The notes beneath the pieces are model-generated. The model saw nothing but the letters and a program-made list of their open reading frames with translations, made no database searches and was not told where the DNA came from. Positions 37,035 through 52,100 of a DNA stretch of 64,000 nucleotides are shown here, one piece after another. This DNA comes from Amyelois transitella. Taxonomy: Eukaryota; Arthropoda; Insecta; Lepidoptera; Pyralidae. The stretch covers positions 8,293,501 through 8,357,500 of the forward strand of contig NC_083506.1 in the NCBI RefSeq assembly GCF_032362555.1, in the 5' to 3' direction. Each line of letters opens with the position of its first letter. Positions within the stretch are counted from its first letter, which is position 1. The position numbers and the translations under genes were made by a program.

Positions 37035-37225
37035 ATATAATGACGTCTATTTCCCTTGCGGGGTAGACAGAGCCAAGAGCCTTGGAAAGACTGATATGCT
37101 ATGTTCAACTGTTTGGATTAATGATAGAATTGTGATTCAAATAGTGACAGGTTGCTAGCTCATCGCCTAAAAGAAGAATCCCAAGTTTATTAGCCTATCC
37201 CTTATTCGCCTTTTACGACATAGTT
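37035..37225 (+). repeat. SINE-like repeat family A, best preserved copy
   Basis: It shows the whole order: TGACGTCTATTTCCCTTGCG, GGGTAGACAGAGCCAAGAGC, TTAATGATAGAATTGTGATT, GACAGGTTGCTAGCTCATCG, CCCAAGTTTATTAGCCTATC and GCCTTTTACGACAT. A second partial copy follows in tandem at 37280-37370. Confidence 0.8.
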
Positions 37226-40200
37226 AGAAATTAACACAAAATCACTTGCACGTTGCAAGTGTTAAAAGCTATTGGAAAATACATATAGTCACGTCTATAT
37301 CCTTTGTGGAATAGACAGAGTTAACAGTCATGAAGAACTGAAAGGCCACGTTCAGCCATTTGACTTAATATTGTAATAATCATAATATTGTATTGGAAAA
37401 TATAATATTAAAAAAGGGTTAGAGAAATACTAATCAGTTAATAAATCTCATATAGGTATGTTAAATATTTACGTAATTAAATTTATTTTTGGCCTAAGTT
37501 TGGAGAGGAATGCGGTTATGCGAACGGCGATCGGTGGACTAACCGCTTTCCACTTATTGTTGTGATCGATTCTGTCGCCCGCGGCACTATCTTGACGCTT
37601 GTTCCAAACGATTTAGGCTAAAGGCATTAAACAATTATAAAATAAACTAACTGCTATTTCATTAATTTGAAATTGAAAGTGATGCCGTACTTTCTACATT
37701 TAATAACAGTTTTCCAGTCTTCGGCGAGACAGCTCTAATTATTTCGTGAAAATGTTGAAAAGAAATTATTTAGGCTTCAAGATTGTTATTCTGTATCAAA
37801 TTTGACATTATTTGTTTAACTGAAAAGTAGTAATTTTTTTTTGTTTTTGTAAGGTATAAATATTAACGTTATGAAGAGGCTTCAAATAAATGTTAACGTT
37901 ATGAAATGAGAAGAAATTAATTGAATAAGTAACGTATTTTAACACAAGTAATCAATCACTTAGGATTATAAAGTGTTTTGTATGGTTTAAGTAACAGTTT
38001 CAATGAATTAAATAATACCCGTATCTTGTTGTAACAAGTTGACAAACAGATACAGCCCCCATCTGTAATCCGTTTAAAGTAATAAATGGGAAATTGCGTA
38101 GTTTTCACTTTTGTTACTGCGTTATTGTCAAGGGCTCTATCACGTCGATGATTTATGTTAAATAAATTATTATCTATTTCATATGATTGATAACGATGGA
38201 AACTGCACATAACTACTTTATTGTGTTTATTTTTTTATTTGATACCTTTTTCCTGAGTATGCTTAAACATAATAGGATTTACAATTGATAACAAATAATT
38301 TAAATGTAGTATAGCAATTTTTATGACAAATTTCTAGTGAAGTTGTCAATAAGAACAAATACGAAGTCAATCTAAATGAAATCGTTGAAAAATAGTAGAC
38401 TAGCGGGCTAAAGTTAAATCATTGTTCATAAAAATTCAAAAGAACAATTTGTAAAAAATAAGTTTCACACAAGAAAAACCTCATGCAAAAGTTTATATTT
38501 AATATAATAGCCTCTGCGCTTGTAATACACATTGTCTTTCTTTATAATACACAATAGAAACTAAAAGTAATTGAACAAGTAGAATTGTAAAAATTCGTGC
38601 ATGTGTGTGAATTTTTATGAATTCATTTAATCGTCGGATTGGAGAAAGTAACTCAAATTATTGTGCTCCAATTATGATGTGATGTTTGGAGTTACGGCAG
38701 ATAAGTTCGTTAGGTTGAACAAACGCGAGCGCAGCTTCCATGTCTCATACCCATGTCTGATTTGACGATAAGGTTCGTCTCTTTCACTGGAACCAATTAC
38801 CACTACTAGTAATTTTTAACGAAGCCGAAATGTAGTCGGTTTTAGGAAAAACGAATACTATATCAGTTAGTTTTCAATCATTTGATTTTCTTCTTTTACA
38901 GGAGAATCTAGTAAGGATCTGAAAATAAGGAAGAGAAATAAATGAAATTTTAGTACTTCCTTCTCTTTTTCTGATTACGAATGTATTGTAGTAGTTTTGG
39001 CTTTTATTGGCGATTTGTACGTATTAAATAACTATTAATTGATAAAACTAGTAATGGTACTTAATCAACATATTGTCATCATTAACTCTAGATCAACTAT
39101 CCACATACAATCGAAAAACAGTGTCCTCGTGTCTGTTGGCGTAGCCTTTATAATGACTTTAGGCCACACAGAATTTCAATCTCCTTCGATCTTGTCACAT
39201 CTATTTTAAGAATTGACAGCACATTATATAAACCTTCAAACGCCCTAAGTACAAGTAAACTTTTATGTCGCAAGTAACCGGACACACATTTTCTAATCCG
39301 TTTCTCTAATCCACCGCTCGCAATCCCTTGTATACATGTCCGCACGCCCATATCTGTCACTATATCTTGTTGTCAAAATACTCTCATACGAAACCAGTTA
39401 GAATATCGAAGGGCCTGCAGGCGAACTAGTGCATTATTTATTGCCTCGGAGATTTCTCGCGGGCGCCGTCCAAAGATTTCACCACTTTCATCTCGTATTT
39501 ACGAGTGCGAGCACGCCAGGCCATCCTCACAGATTTTCCGCTTCAGATAGCAATCATCACATCAATCTCTATTTTATAGCATTTTATCAATACACATTTA
39601 ATATCATTAATGTTTGTTATGAAATTGTTTTTCACATAATTTGCACTTTTAAAAAAGCTTTGATATCGTTTGTCGCAAAATAATTAATCTGATGCGTATT
39701 GCGATATACCTTTATCACATGCAACAGCAGTAAAATCCTAATTACTGAGTCTAAATTTTTAACTTCAAAACACAAAGAAAGAATGAACAATTCCCGTAGT
39801 TTAGAAATATGTAAATAGCTACTGTAAGATAAGATAGGGTAAACGACTCCATCCGTAAAACTTTCACTTTCAGTTTCCGCGCAAGTCCCAACGCGGAAAG
39901 ATAAGTTGGCGCGAAAATGGCACATTGTTCTCCTCGTATTGTCTGGCAAGGACGGTTTCACTGCTACAATGCGCGGGCGCAGGTAATCCGCGCACGATAA
40001 GCGGCAATTGGATAACAGAATTGTACTGTTTGTGACATTACTTACATCACAATGAGACAATGAAGCTATTTTATTTCATGCGCACCTTGATAGGGTGAAG
40101 TCGTCCTTTGTACAATGGCAGCAACTTAACTAGCACTTAATATACCCCGGGCCATATGGCTTTACTAATAGCCAATAAAATAACAATTTACTACTACTGA

Positions 40201-40599
40201 TAGCAACTTTATAATTTGAATTAAATTTATTAATATCTCATAGAGTGAAGACGATATATTACATCCGAGGGCTAAGTATGTTTGTATGTCAGCTGGCGGC
40301 TGATCAATGGGCGTATGTCAGAAATATGTAAAAAATATTTTCTATTATTAAGAGGCAGATGTCACGAACTATTAGCGGTTTGTTATGCAGAAACTAGCGG
40401 TGGGTGACAATGAGATGAGATGCAGTCATAGAATTTGGAAAAATATAAGACTATAAAAGTGATAAATGCCTATTGTCATTCAGTCATAAAGAATTTTGTA
40501 TGATAGCTTTACAATAGTGCATCGAAAACTGCGCTCGGTGCAAAATTCACAAATTCTTATATGTTATATGAAATTTCTTGCGTCAAGGGAAAATATCAT

Positions 40600-40800
40600 G
40601 AAAAAAACTTGTATAATTGCACATTCGGGCAATTAGATGTATAACTATGATTCAATATTGGTCAGTTTCCCTGTAATGGTAGTGGGGGTCAGACGATCGT
40701 GATCATAAACGCACCTCTAGCTCCTCTACAGAGAGGTGAAAGTGCAACTGGGACTAACACAGGAAGACGAACAAGAAGACGATATGGCATTTCTATTTTC
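40600..40800 (+). mobile_element. Decayed tRNA-type SINE
   Basis: AATTGCACATTCGGGCAATT and GGGACTAACACAGGAAGACG correspond to the 35555-35935 element. The head is lost. Confidence 0.5.
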
Positions 40801-43045
40801 TTTTATGATTCCGATTTCTATGGATGTGGTATTGTTTTTGACTTCTAAATGTAGGTATTTGGGTGAAGTGTGTCGCTTTGGCGCCGAATGTTGGAATGAG
40901 GCCGGAACTTTTGCTTTTATTGGCGTTGATGCCTCAATACTTGTTTTGTTTTAAAGTTGGAAATTACTTATTTAAATGTAAACTAGCCAAATTTTGATAT
41001 AAAATATTCGATTTATGTGATAGTTTTATGAAGATTTATCTGCTTATTTTTTATTATAAAGTGGTAATTTTGTAAATTATGTTACTAATCTCCCGAACAA
41101 AATAAAACTAAACGACTTAAATAAAACAAATTCAGTAACATCTAAACTTATTTAAGGTTCGGCGGATTTAAAGATCCGGGGTAATTACCCTTGTAATCAT
41201 TTGTTGTTAAACTACAGTTTAAGTGCTCATGGATAAAAAATTCCTTTTACAGATTATAGATGTCCGATTGTCCATTGCTAACGTAAGCATAGTGTTCTTT
41301 AAGAAAAAGAAAATAAAATAAAACTTTTCTTATTGTTTCAGGTTTTCAAGAATCAAGTCACATATAAATATATGTCACCAAGATAATTCATTGTAAGTAC
41401 CTATCAAAATCAAATTAAGAGTAAGCTTTGTTATGAGGGTCTTAAGTTCTAGAGAATAATTGTTTTGGATTGTAAAAGACATTCAAGTAAAATGCTTGTA
41501 AAGCAGAATTACATGTAACCAATATACCTACCTAAAATTTTTCAAATAAATGAATTTATTTGTTTATCATTCTTACACAATCATTAACAGGTTAGCCCAA
41601 TGCGATATTTAGCTATATAAACTTAAATTTGGTAACTGATTATAGTTAGTGATATATGAATTGACCGATTGATGATGTGTTAGCAACCTGTCACTACATC
41701 TGGCCTTCAAGTCTTATAAAAATTTACTTCGTTTACTCCGATTGAGATAAAGATTTGATGTGTGTCTTGAGTACATTATTTAGTATTTTGGTTTGTTGGA
41801 TTCTGCACCTGCTAAAAAAAACTAAGAAGCAAAAGTTAATAATCAACTAAGTATTTCTGGAGATCTGGAGTAAAACAGATAATACTTAGTGTAGTTCTGG
41901 ACCTTATTCAGTTAAGTTCCCGTGGAATGGCAATTTTTTTGAAATTAATTAAGAACTAAAAGGTATCTAATAAGATCGAATGATAAATATATAGGCCTAA
42001 CCCTTGTAATGCAAGAAAAAGTCGACAAAAAACAATTTTTTAACATAAATCTTAATGAATTACTTACAATATTGCCTCAGATAATTGCGTAACATTTCAA
42101 ATTTCAATTCTATGTATTGTGCAACAGGGTCGTTAAGACACGGAAGCACTCGGTCGCTCGATCATTTCTCGCCAAAATGGATCGACTTTCTCCACTGTAA
42201 TTATCTCGCTAGTACATTATGCAATGTCGTACTTACTGAGTATATTTCGTGCGAGTGGAGACGTGTGATAGTGAAAGTACGTATAAAAAATGTTAATATT
42301 TCGTTTGTTCCAGGCATATATTTTTGATGGAACTTTGAATAAGGCTATATAATATACTCCCAAAATTCCCGGCAGAACGGATTTAACGCGATTTTTAGTT
42401 TAACGTGGGTGGAACTGCAGGCGTACTCTAGCATAACATGATATATTTTTATGATTTTTAAATTTAGATTCAAAAACAATTTTGTTTTTTCATGTCTGCT
42501 TTATCGCAAGTACTTCTCTATGTTATTTACTTCTATATCTATTAATGCATCGCTGAGATGAAGTTTAAGTGAGATGAAAATGAATTGAAAGTCAATCACG
42601 TATTGGTCTTAAAGCTATAATTAACTAATAATAAATCACATGAGTTGAGTTATAATCGAACTATTATTTATTGATTACTTTCTATTCTATAAGCCGGTAG
42701 TTTTATATGATAGCTCGTTACGTATCAGAATAGCTTGTCAAGTTTAGACGTAATAATACTTTTATAATGCCTCCGGCCTGCCATTGAACTTTACTTGAAG
42801 ATCGAGTGAAAGCACTGACCTCGAGCGATGATGTTCCGAAACCGGAGTCATCGTCCTTAAATAGGCGGTATTTTGTGGTTTCAACACAATCGCAGGTATG
42901 ATGCGGAACCATCAATTATCTTTGTTACGTAATGCAACAGTGCAATGCGCAGGCACATCGGGATCGACGCCCGCGCCTCGTCCTTGAGCCCGTGAACCGA
43001 CTTTCTCTTGCCGTGACCGCGCACTGGCCACCATATAAATCTCCC

Positions 43046-43165
43046 ATGATGTATACAGACTACGAAATGAAGATAAATTGGAACGATAACTTGGTTTGGA
43101 CTACTGTTGCTTTATGTTTGGTGTTATATGTGACACGTTTATTTCGTTTTATGGCAGAAGACTGA
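43046..43165 (+). CDS. Candidate small membrane protein ORF (39 codons)
   Basis: Two adjacent ATGs (43046, 43049) open a 39-residue ORF with a hydrophobic stretch (LVWTTVALCLVLYVTRLF) flanked by an acidic/polar N-terminus and ending FMAED. The same frame stays open upstream to 42932 with an unlikely Arg-rich sequence. A TATAAAT lies at 43035, only 11 bases before the first ATG, so this may be promoter DNA rather than a coding region. Length alone is compatible with chance. Confidence 0.2.
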   Translation: MMYTDYEMKINWNDNLVWTTVALCLVLYVTRLFRFMAED

Positions 43166-46100
43166 TTTAAGTTGGGATGGCAAGATAAATTTAAACATAA
43201 ACTTATGGGAATGAAATATAAAATTTTCATATAATTTATAACTTTGACTTTTTACTATGAGATTGTGACGAATACAAAAACAGGTTAAATATATATGAAG
43301 GTAATAATATTTCATCGCATCTAGTTAAAAGAAGGCTGCTTATCAATTTCCATACTGTTATTAAGTTGTGTTTGTACGTGGTATACCCAGCTGACGGGTA
43401 AACTTAGTAGCATATAGATAGCTACAACCACAAACTAATAGAGATACTACAACGACCCGCACAGGCTCGCTCGCATGTTTTACTGTCTCAGTGACATACA
43501 TTATAATCGTATGCAATGCGTGTGCTCATGATATAATAATTATAATGACAACATTTTGTTATTCACACAGGGGAACAGTGAACTCTTTTTCATATGATAT
43601 TTGTTCAAAAATTATGCACCTATTATGCAATTCATTGCGCTGTTCCTAGTAAAGTTTATAATACTTGGTGGGTATATCATTGACATAGAAAATTTCATTT
43701 CATTCTAATAACACTTAATAATTTTATTTCCATGAGCGATTCCTAGATGGTAAAGAGAAGTACTTGTTTACCAACCTTATATATTAATTTGATCTAGAAA
43801 GTTAGGCAGGCAATAACCAGAAACACTACCTACTTTGTGTTAATATAACCCTCTATCATACTCTGTAGCATAAAGTAAATGTTGTTAAAATTTTCAAGTA
43901 CCTATACGTAGGTGCTAAAAATATCATCGTGTTCGAATATCGGCTATCGAGAAATTAAGTTGCGATACTAGTCACGTTTCTCCGGTCGGAAGTTCCGGCT
44001 ATACCAGAATGGAGATATTGGGAAGAGCTAACACCTACTACATTCGCCTCGGCTGCTCGTTCTGAAAGAAACATGTGGAAAACCGCTTTCCTATCAGTCT
44101 TGTAGTGTGAGAGCTGGACATGCCCTTTTAGACAGGGTCTAACACGTAACGCAGGTGTGTTATCTGTCAGTTTAGAGTTAGATTGTATAGGGGTGACTAG
44201 ATTCGATGATAAAGATATACTGATCGTGATCAAAATATGGATTATTGTAGTGCATATCTAAAATGACCGCAATATAATTTCTAATACCAAATTCAGCTGC
44301 AATAAATTACGTACAAATAGTTACGTCATTATCCCTAAACGACGGGAGGACTATGATACTTAACTAACAAGCTGTTATAAACATAGGCCACGTTCAAGTT
44401 ATCAGTCACTTGATTTAAATGATCATGAAGATGGTCCAAATATATTGTGTGAATTTATGTTTTAATAGCGTTTAAAAAGATGTGGTAGTAGGTTATTGGT
44501 ATGAGCAATTTATTGGTTTAATTTATTTGAAGTACATTAATATACAACGGCCTACTGAAATTATCATTAAATAGTAGGCAAGATTATTTTCCCAGAAAAC
44601 CAGGCCAATTTCTTCAAGATAAGGAAGTAGACTCCTGACTTTGCATAGCTGACACTGGCGCCTAATTGCGTTGAAGCTAATTTAATGCCAAGTACCAGTC
44701 TCGACAACTTGGTGTGTGCGCACCTAGTGCCTTCATTGGACTCCTGATATGTAAATTGAGGGAAATGCTCTAGTCTAGCAGACTTCAAGTTAATATGTAG
44801 GGCTAAACACACCGGAAATCCGTCGTCTAATAAACACACAGGCTGTCACGTGAATGAACGTAAATTTTAATGTTTTCTTAAGGCGACTTGTTAGATTTCC
44901 GGCTATAACAGATTTCTAAATTGCAATCGTTAGTGTTTTATCGGGATTTAATGTACATATTGGGGTAGGTTGTTATGAAAGTCGAAGTGTAAAGAAATAG
45001 TGACGTAGGTGACACTATACAAACTTGGACATGCAATTAATTGTGCAACTACATGTCTTAGATTCCAAAGAGTAGTTATGAATATATTTCCTTTTGAAAC
45101 GACCGATGGAATCTATAATCTAGTTTACTTATGTCGGCGTCCGTTTGTTTCGATCAACCGTGGCACCGCAGCACGTCTCGTCCCTATTGTGGCTAGCATT
45201 TGTTTCTTAGTACCTGGTTATTGGATCGCGTAATTTGCCTGGGTTATCAGATTACAAAGTACTGTCAGAAAAATATCCGCTTGTCAGTTTGTCATGGTCG
45301 CTTGAACGATTTGTTTTTTCACGTCGTTGAATCTGTTTATTTGTGGTAGACCATAGTGCTCATTGTTTTTTTTAAATGCTTAAAACGTAACTTAGGACGC
45401 GTCGTCCTATTTATTTGGTCATCCATTAGGCCAAATTAGCCTTAAGTACTAAGATAATTTTATAGATATTTGTTAATATTTATAATAATAAATAAATTAA
45501 ATAATAAAATTAAATCTTATTGATTTCTCATTTAAAAAAAGTAGGATATTAGAAGGAAAGAAAAGCAAACACAAAAACAAATATGAAAGCGATAGAAATA
45601 GTACTTGAATCCTTTAATTGAAACACACGTGGACGCTTATTAGTGCGACTACCTATACTATACAGTATGGAAACCTTAATAAGGTGTTTCAAATAGACTG
45701 AATTGACCGGTTTTAGTCAATGCAAAGATTGTGACAGGTTGTTTGAAACATACAGTAGCCAATTCGATCTAAACCATTAGGGGAAAAGTAGTTCCAACAT
45801 CTTGCCATAGTAAACAAGTCTTTGGTGTTGGAAAGTACTATGTATATTGACTTGTTTCACAAGATATATAGTCGCAAAGATAATATGTGAACTGATTAAT
45901 ATCTTGACATGTGGTAAACGAGACGATTTCACTTCGTTGAATATAGTGGCATATATGTTAGTTAGTCAGTCTATTTTGTCCTAAAAAATTGGATTTCGTC
46001 GTTCTAATAATTTGGTAGTTCGTAAATCATAAAAGTATTTCTATTTATTTTAAATATTAATGGTACATATATTGCTTTCTACCTGATGGTCTTAATAGGT

Positions 46101-49100
46101 ATTTAAAAGAAGACTATCTCACATATCAACGCGCAGTTCTAACCACTGGGTCTAGAGATTTGAAATTTGGCATGTAGGTTCTATATGTAATCTAGGGGTT
46201 AGCCATTCCTAGAGAGGATTTACCGAAGTTCCCGCAGGAACAGAAATCAACGGGATTTTTCACATTACGCGGGTGGACTCGCAAGTCTTCGACACAAAAC
46301 AATAATTTAGGTAAACGAAACCACAAAATAAATCGACGATTAATTGTAACGTATTTTTAAATATTTCAGCTTTTTTATTAAGGTAATCGCAACGTTTGTT
46401 GTTATCTTATTAAAAAAAAGTTAATCGTTACATAACGCAACTGATTGAAAATCAGTTAAATGTTCCGCGAATGCGCGGGCGTGTCACTTGCAAGACAAAG
46501 ATAAACCGGCGCACTCAGCTAACGAAAGTTACCGGATTTTGTGCACTTCCAATGCTAAGTACCGCGAAGAAAGCGATCTGCTCAGCTTCTCCACACGAAA
46601 CATTTTAAATACAGTCGTCTCTCTCATTGGACTTACAAACTGTAGTACGCCAGAGAGAGACCACGTGCACTTAAAAGAGAAAGTGGGCCACGTTACGTTT
46701 CTCGGTACCATTAACACGGGCATTGAACGTAAACGTCCATCGGATAGCACCTTCCACGATGTATGCTGGAAAATGCGTTTTATTGTGGTTACGTTTAGGT
46801 TCGCTTTGGTAGTTGTAGTTCGAAGCATTTCAAGGTGCGAACTTGGGCGGTTGGCCATTGATACGAGATGCAGAATTTGGAGAGCAACGAACTGCGGACG
46901 CGGAGAAAGTGTTGTGGCGTAACCTTGAGAATTGAGCTTGTGTCGTTCTTCATTGGATCACCTAATCGATACGTCACTATAATGAAAGAGTACTTGAATT
47001 CACCCACACACTTCACAGAATCAATTAAATTTAGGAAAAACTACTGTAAAATTTTACTTTCGTTTATAAACTTAACATGATGGGATTCACGTTGAGTATA
47101 TTAATGTTTTATCTGCAACTATATTGTATTTGCCTTTTTTTATTTAAACCAGATAACTACTTATGCTTTAAAATCGTGTCGTTTTTTATTTAAGACCCAA
47201 GATTATACGTCCAGACGTGATGGGAAAATAAACTAAGCAAAAAATTTAGAACGTCAATATAAATATTGAGGTAACGTTTCGCGATAGTAGATTATTCGGT
47301 CACACGTTTGCCTGTAATCGATTGTGTTTGGTTTTTTGTACAAAGTATTTTAAAGAATACAAACGAATACAACAAAAGCAACAAAAAAAAAAATAAAGTC
47401 GAAAATTTTTGATAATTCGTAGCGTCGTAGCTCTTCGTAGCTAACTTGAAATATCTCGTAGCCTCGTAGCCCTTCATTTGCTCGTTTAATACAAAATTAA
47501 AATATGATAGGTTTTTTTTACGCTGTACTTTTTAATTCGGAACGAACAGGGTATGTTTATATTCTCCTTTTTTCTATATATATTTTTTATGTCTGCTTTA
47601 GTCTTGAAATCCATGTCTAGGAAAATCTATAAATTCCAATATTGATTTGTTTACCTATAATTCCAATATTAAATACGACATACTTATAATCTCTTAGCGC
47701 TAACGATAGGGTGAGGTGTGAAGTACGAATAATATGTTCGCTCTTCATTCTTGCGAGAAACATTACAATGGTAATCAACGAAGTTCATCGTTCAATGATC
47801 TATTAAGTGAAATTCACATTAAAGGCTTCGTCATAAAACTGTGATCCATCGTTTTTCTTCAAATTCGAAAGCTGACAAAACATCGCACATGTTTCTATTA
47901 CATTGTCTCTTATGAATTCAGAGCTACTGTTGCGCTTGAGACGACGTTAACAATCATACCCATTCTTGGATACGCTTCAATAGAGCTCAATAATTTTACG
48001 TTTTTCTGTTGGGTGATAAGAGAATTTTTTTTGGGATTTGCAGTGTATTCATACATATATTAATATAAATCGTAACAAAATAAGGGTGTTGTTAATATTG
48101 CGTGTACCGTGACGTTCACTTTCTAATGTCTTGAGCCAAAAGAAAAATGCTTATTAGTCGATGTTTACTGCTCCCAGCTACTAATTAAATAAAACTTTCA
48201 GGTCGTTACCAGATAATTAAAAGTAAATTTTTTTGCTCAGGCACCGATAAATCAGAGATGAAAAAAACTCGTCGCAACGTCTTGGAATTTTCTTAAAATA
48301 GAATATGATTTTCACTTTCGAATAATTTTGAACATCTTCATTTCATCTTTAATGCGTCTGTTATTACTATTTATTACTATTCTATTAAACATGTTATTTT
48401 ATTAGTGTTGCGGACTTCAGTTGTGAATAAATAAGTATATTCTAACCTCAGTCTCGAAAATTTTACAAAATATAAACTACAGAGTATTATTTAAATAAAT
48501 ACTATTATTACTCGTGACGAAGTACAAAATAATTTAAAAACTTATATAAAAATATCCTTATAAAATAACTTTCGATTGTCTTAGTTTAATTAAATTGGTC
48601 TGCTTAATCTTCCATTATGGTCGATTCAACAATAGCTCAGTGAGAGATATGATGATTGCGCGGCAATTGTAATTAACTAAAGTGACGAGGTGATTTCCCG
48701 CCAAATCCGGAACACCAAGCGACAGGTGTGTACACCGATTACAAAACTTTGATCGAACGTCATAAAAAAAAAATTTAATCTATGGAATTTTGATGCGATA
48801 TTTAAATAATTTCCTAAAGCTAATAAGAATAATGCCTTCTCAGTGGTTAATATATTAAAGCGAAAGTTCTGAATTGTTCAAAGTCACGTCCGTTTTTGTC
48901 GATCATCTCGTGTGAAATCTTACATGACTTTTTATGTATTTAGCATAGCGGAGAATAACACTTTGTTCTGACTTCTGAGTATAGTTTTCACGACAATGGA
49001 TAACAACATAAACATAGAAATGGACAGTCTGCAACACAATTTTACAATACAACTCAAGTTTACTGTAAAAAAACAAAACAAATCGAAATAGTATGTAATC

Positions 49101-52100
49101 AATTCTATAATATAATAATTGTAATAATTCACAACATATAATGAAAAAAAAACGGAAAGAATTTTGGGATATCCTCCTTTATGGTGCCTTATGATATACT
49201 TACTCTTTGGCTGTACTTTGTCTATCAGTCACTCAGATAGAGAAGAGTTTTTATATATTGATTGGGAACACACCTATAATATCTTTTTACAAGTGCAGAA
49301 CAAGTAATATCTTTACAACGCATATTAGTATTTAAATTCAAAAAGTTAAATCATCACAATGTATAAATACCCGTATTCACTTCGCATGCGGGTTAATCTA
49401 TGAAATATTACAACTAGTTCATGTATATCGACGATGATAATTGAATTATTTTCGGTTAATTCAATATTATCTTATTTATAGAAATCGGAATAATTATTCT
49501 ATGTTCATGCTCAATGTCAACATAACAACAGAACTTGGATCATTCTTAAAACTACATATTATGTAGACAATACAAAGTGCATAATTGCAGGTATGACGAC
49601 ATGCTTGAATTATTGTATGCTAGACTTAAATTTCATATTTTTACTGTTACCTTTTTGTTATATGCTTTATTTTTAAATTATGACGTGAACACATAAGCTA
49701 CTGCTGATTTCATCAAAAAATTCAATACAGAAAGTCTGTTATCATGATAATCACAAAATATAGTTTACGTACTATAATAATGTTGATGAGTAGTAGTAGT
49801 AGTAGTAGTTATAGCTATGTAATACTATCATAACAGATAAGTATTAAAAGCTGCTTTCACTGAGAGTTGATCAATAAACGATAAATTGGATAATATTGGC
49901 TGTGTTCATTTTTGACGAACGATGACTACTTTGACAGAGCAATTAAAAAAGCTTCAAGTCGAAGTAGCCCTGTAGACAGATATATAAATAACAGTTTGTA
50001 GATATTTCAGATAATATCTAGCGGTAGTATTGGACTTATATTCTCTCTTCTTATTTACAATTACTGCGCGACGTTAAGATTTCTAAATTCTTTGTTAATT
50101 ATTAAATCACTAAAAACTGACGTGTTATTTCAATATTTGCAACAAATAAAAATTCGCTCTTAAACAGAGCGGTGAATACGATTTACACATTTCTCAGAGA
50201 AATATACAGTTAGAATCAATTAACCAAACGTTTCTTCAGTTATGATTGCGGTCGAGCATACATATTAATAGGATAGTAGCGGTTTTTGCAGATTGATAGG
50301 GGAATGAAAGTGATATATGGTATTAAAAGCTGGAAGGGCTCAGGTGCCATACCGTAATAGACTTTATTTCCAGTTCGATTGGGCGTCAGGTGTCGAGCAT
50401 TTGTCGTATTTCTGGTCTAAAGCGCTTAATTGGGCGCAGCACCCACTACAGTCTATTATTATAATATCGCCGCAGATTACAGAAAATAGAAAATGCCCGA
50501 GGGCCCGCTTTCTTACAAGTAACTAGCGCTAGCCTAGTTGTGAGCAGGTGGGTGCAGCCGCAAAGAAAAAATATCAATCTCCGTTCTCGGGCGATCATTA
50601 TGAACGTTTCGGGGCTCCACTAACGATTTGTAATTTCGCGACTACCTAGATTTAGTTGTAATTGTAATGTTCATTTAATTTTGATCTGATTATTATCAGG
50701 AGTCTCGACATGTTTAGTTTTATTTTTGAAAGTAAAAAAAGATAATTTGGTTTCAATTACGTTTAGAACGATAGCGTTTTATTTATATTTTTTTTATTTA
50801 TTAATGAATTAACAGCACATAAAACATTACAATCGAATATATATTTACTTAATGCCAATAAGAGATTTTTGTTTCATAGATTTAACTTTGAACTGCTTAG
50901 AAAAATAAACAAGTAAAGGTACAAAAAGAACGCTTAGTGTAAATTTGTGTATGTTTGTGATAAGTACGCATATGCGTGAGTGTACATGTTTGGTGTGGTG
51001 TTGGTGTAAAAGGGGATGTTTGATGATTTTTCTTATTGGATAACTGTAATATTATAATTATTAATTACACAAAATGTAAGTCACCAGTATTATTCCGCCT
51101 TGCTCTGTAACTATATGTCAACAGAACATGAGATCATATTATATTTATTGAGTGTCCGTAAAACGGATGAATTAGTTGCATAATTGCAATGACAGACTCG
51201 TATGAAGTAATCTCCTGAATAAATTGCCTAGTCCCATGGTTACAATTACACATAGACCCGATAATGCTTAGACCCATTTACGTTGCGCATAAATATTGTA
51301 GATTTAAATTAATTTGTTACCTCTGTGTATTAACATAAATATAACATTGCAGCTGTCGATATTCACAGTCATGTATATTCTTGCATCGATCGGCGACTTT
51401 CTGTGCTTTCTAACCAGCGATCGAGTGTCTGGGGTGAAATCGCCAGCGCACCCACCGCCGTATACGGCTGTCTTGTATCTTACGTCCATCTGTCCATACT
51501 CACTTGTTCAATGTTAAGATAATTGTAGTAATTGTATTTCAAAGTCCTTCTATTTTCTTTACATTTGGATGCGATAGATTAAGAAACGACATTCAAAAAT
51601 GCTTTAACGCTGAATGAAAATAGCATTTAAAGCAGTCTAAACCACTGATGGTTTTATTGAAAGCCGAAAAAACAGAATGAAAGAAGAAGTAACTCGGAAC
51701 TCGGTATAAGTGGAAAAACTTGGGCAAAAGCTTATCAATAAATAACATATACATGAATTTCATTTCCTTTGCATATATTTTTATCAGATTTGGTAAAGAC
51801 ATAACTAATTTAAGTTATTTTTTAATAATGAGAAGGGTTCAGATATAGTGACAGGTTACTAGTAATTAGTACAATTATCCGATTTTAAATTTAATTAAGA
51901 CCATCTTGCCAAATTATACTTTGATGGTAAATTATAAACAGTACGACCAATATTCTCGATCACAACGCGACCTTGCCTTTAATAAGGTGAAGGCCACGGC
52001 GGTTTCCTCTCGACGCAACGGGAGCGGCGCGTGCGCAGTGAAAGATGCCGCCGGTGCAGTTCCGGCGGCGTATGCACTCGGTCAGTGGGTCAGCCCCAGT

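Larger units (their letters stand above)
36869..43045. other. Non-coding interval
   Basis: It contains two family A repeats (37035-37225, 37280-37370), a diverged one near 41660-41760, the tail of a tRNA-type SINE (40600-40800), a short palindrome at 37243-37261 and Helitron-like debris at 42355-42435. ORFs of 70-140 codons, such as one on - at 39632-40060, show no domain or splice context. Confidence 0.45.

Noticed and set aside
39632-40060. 142-codon ORF on -
   Set aside because: No recognisable domain, no supporting splice sites, and a composition like random translation of intergenic DNA.
46488-46922. 144-codon ORF on +
   Set aside because: Open on both strands and not protein-like. Kept only as a regulatory candidate.
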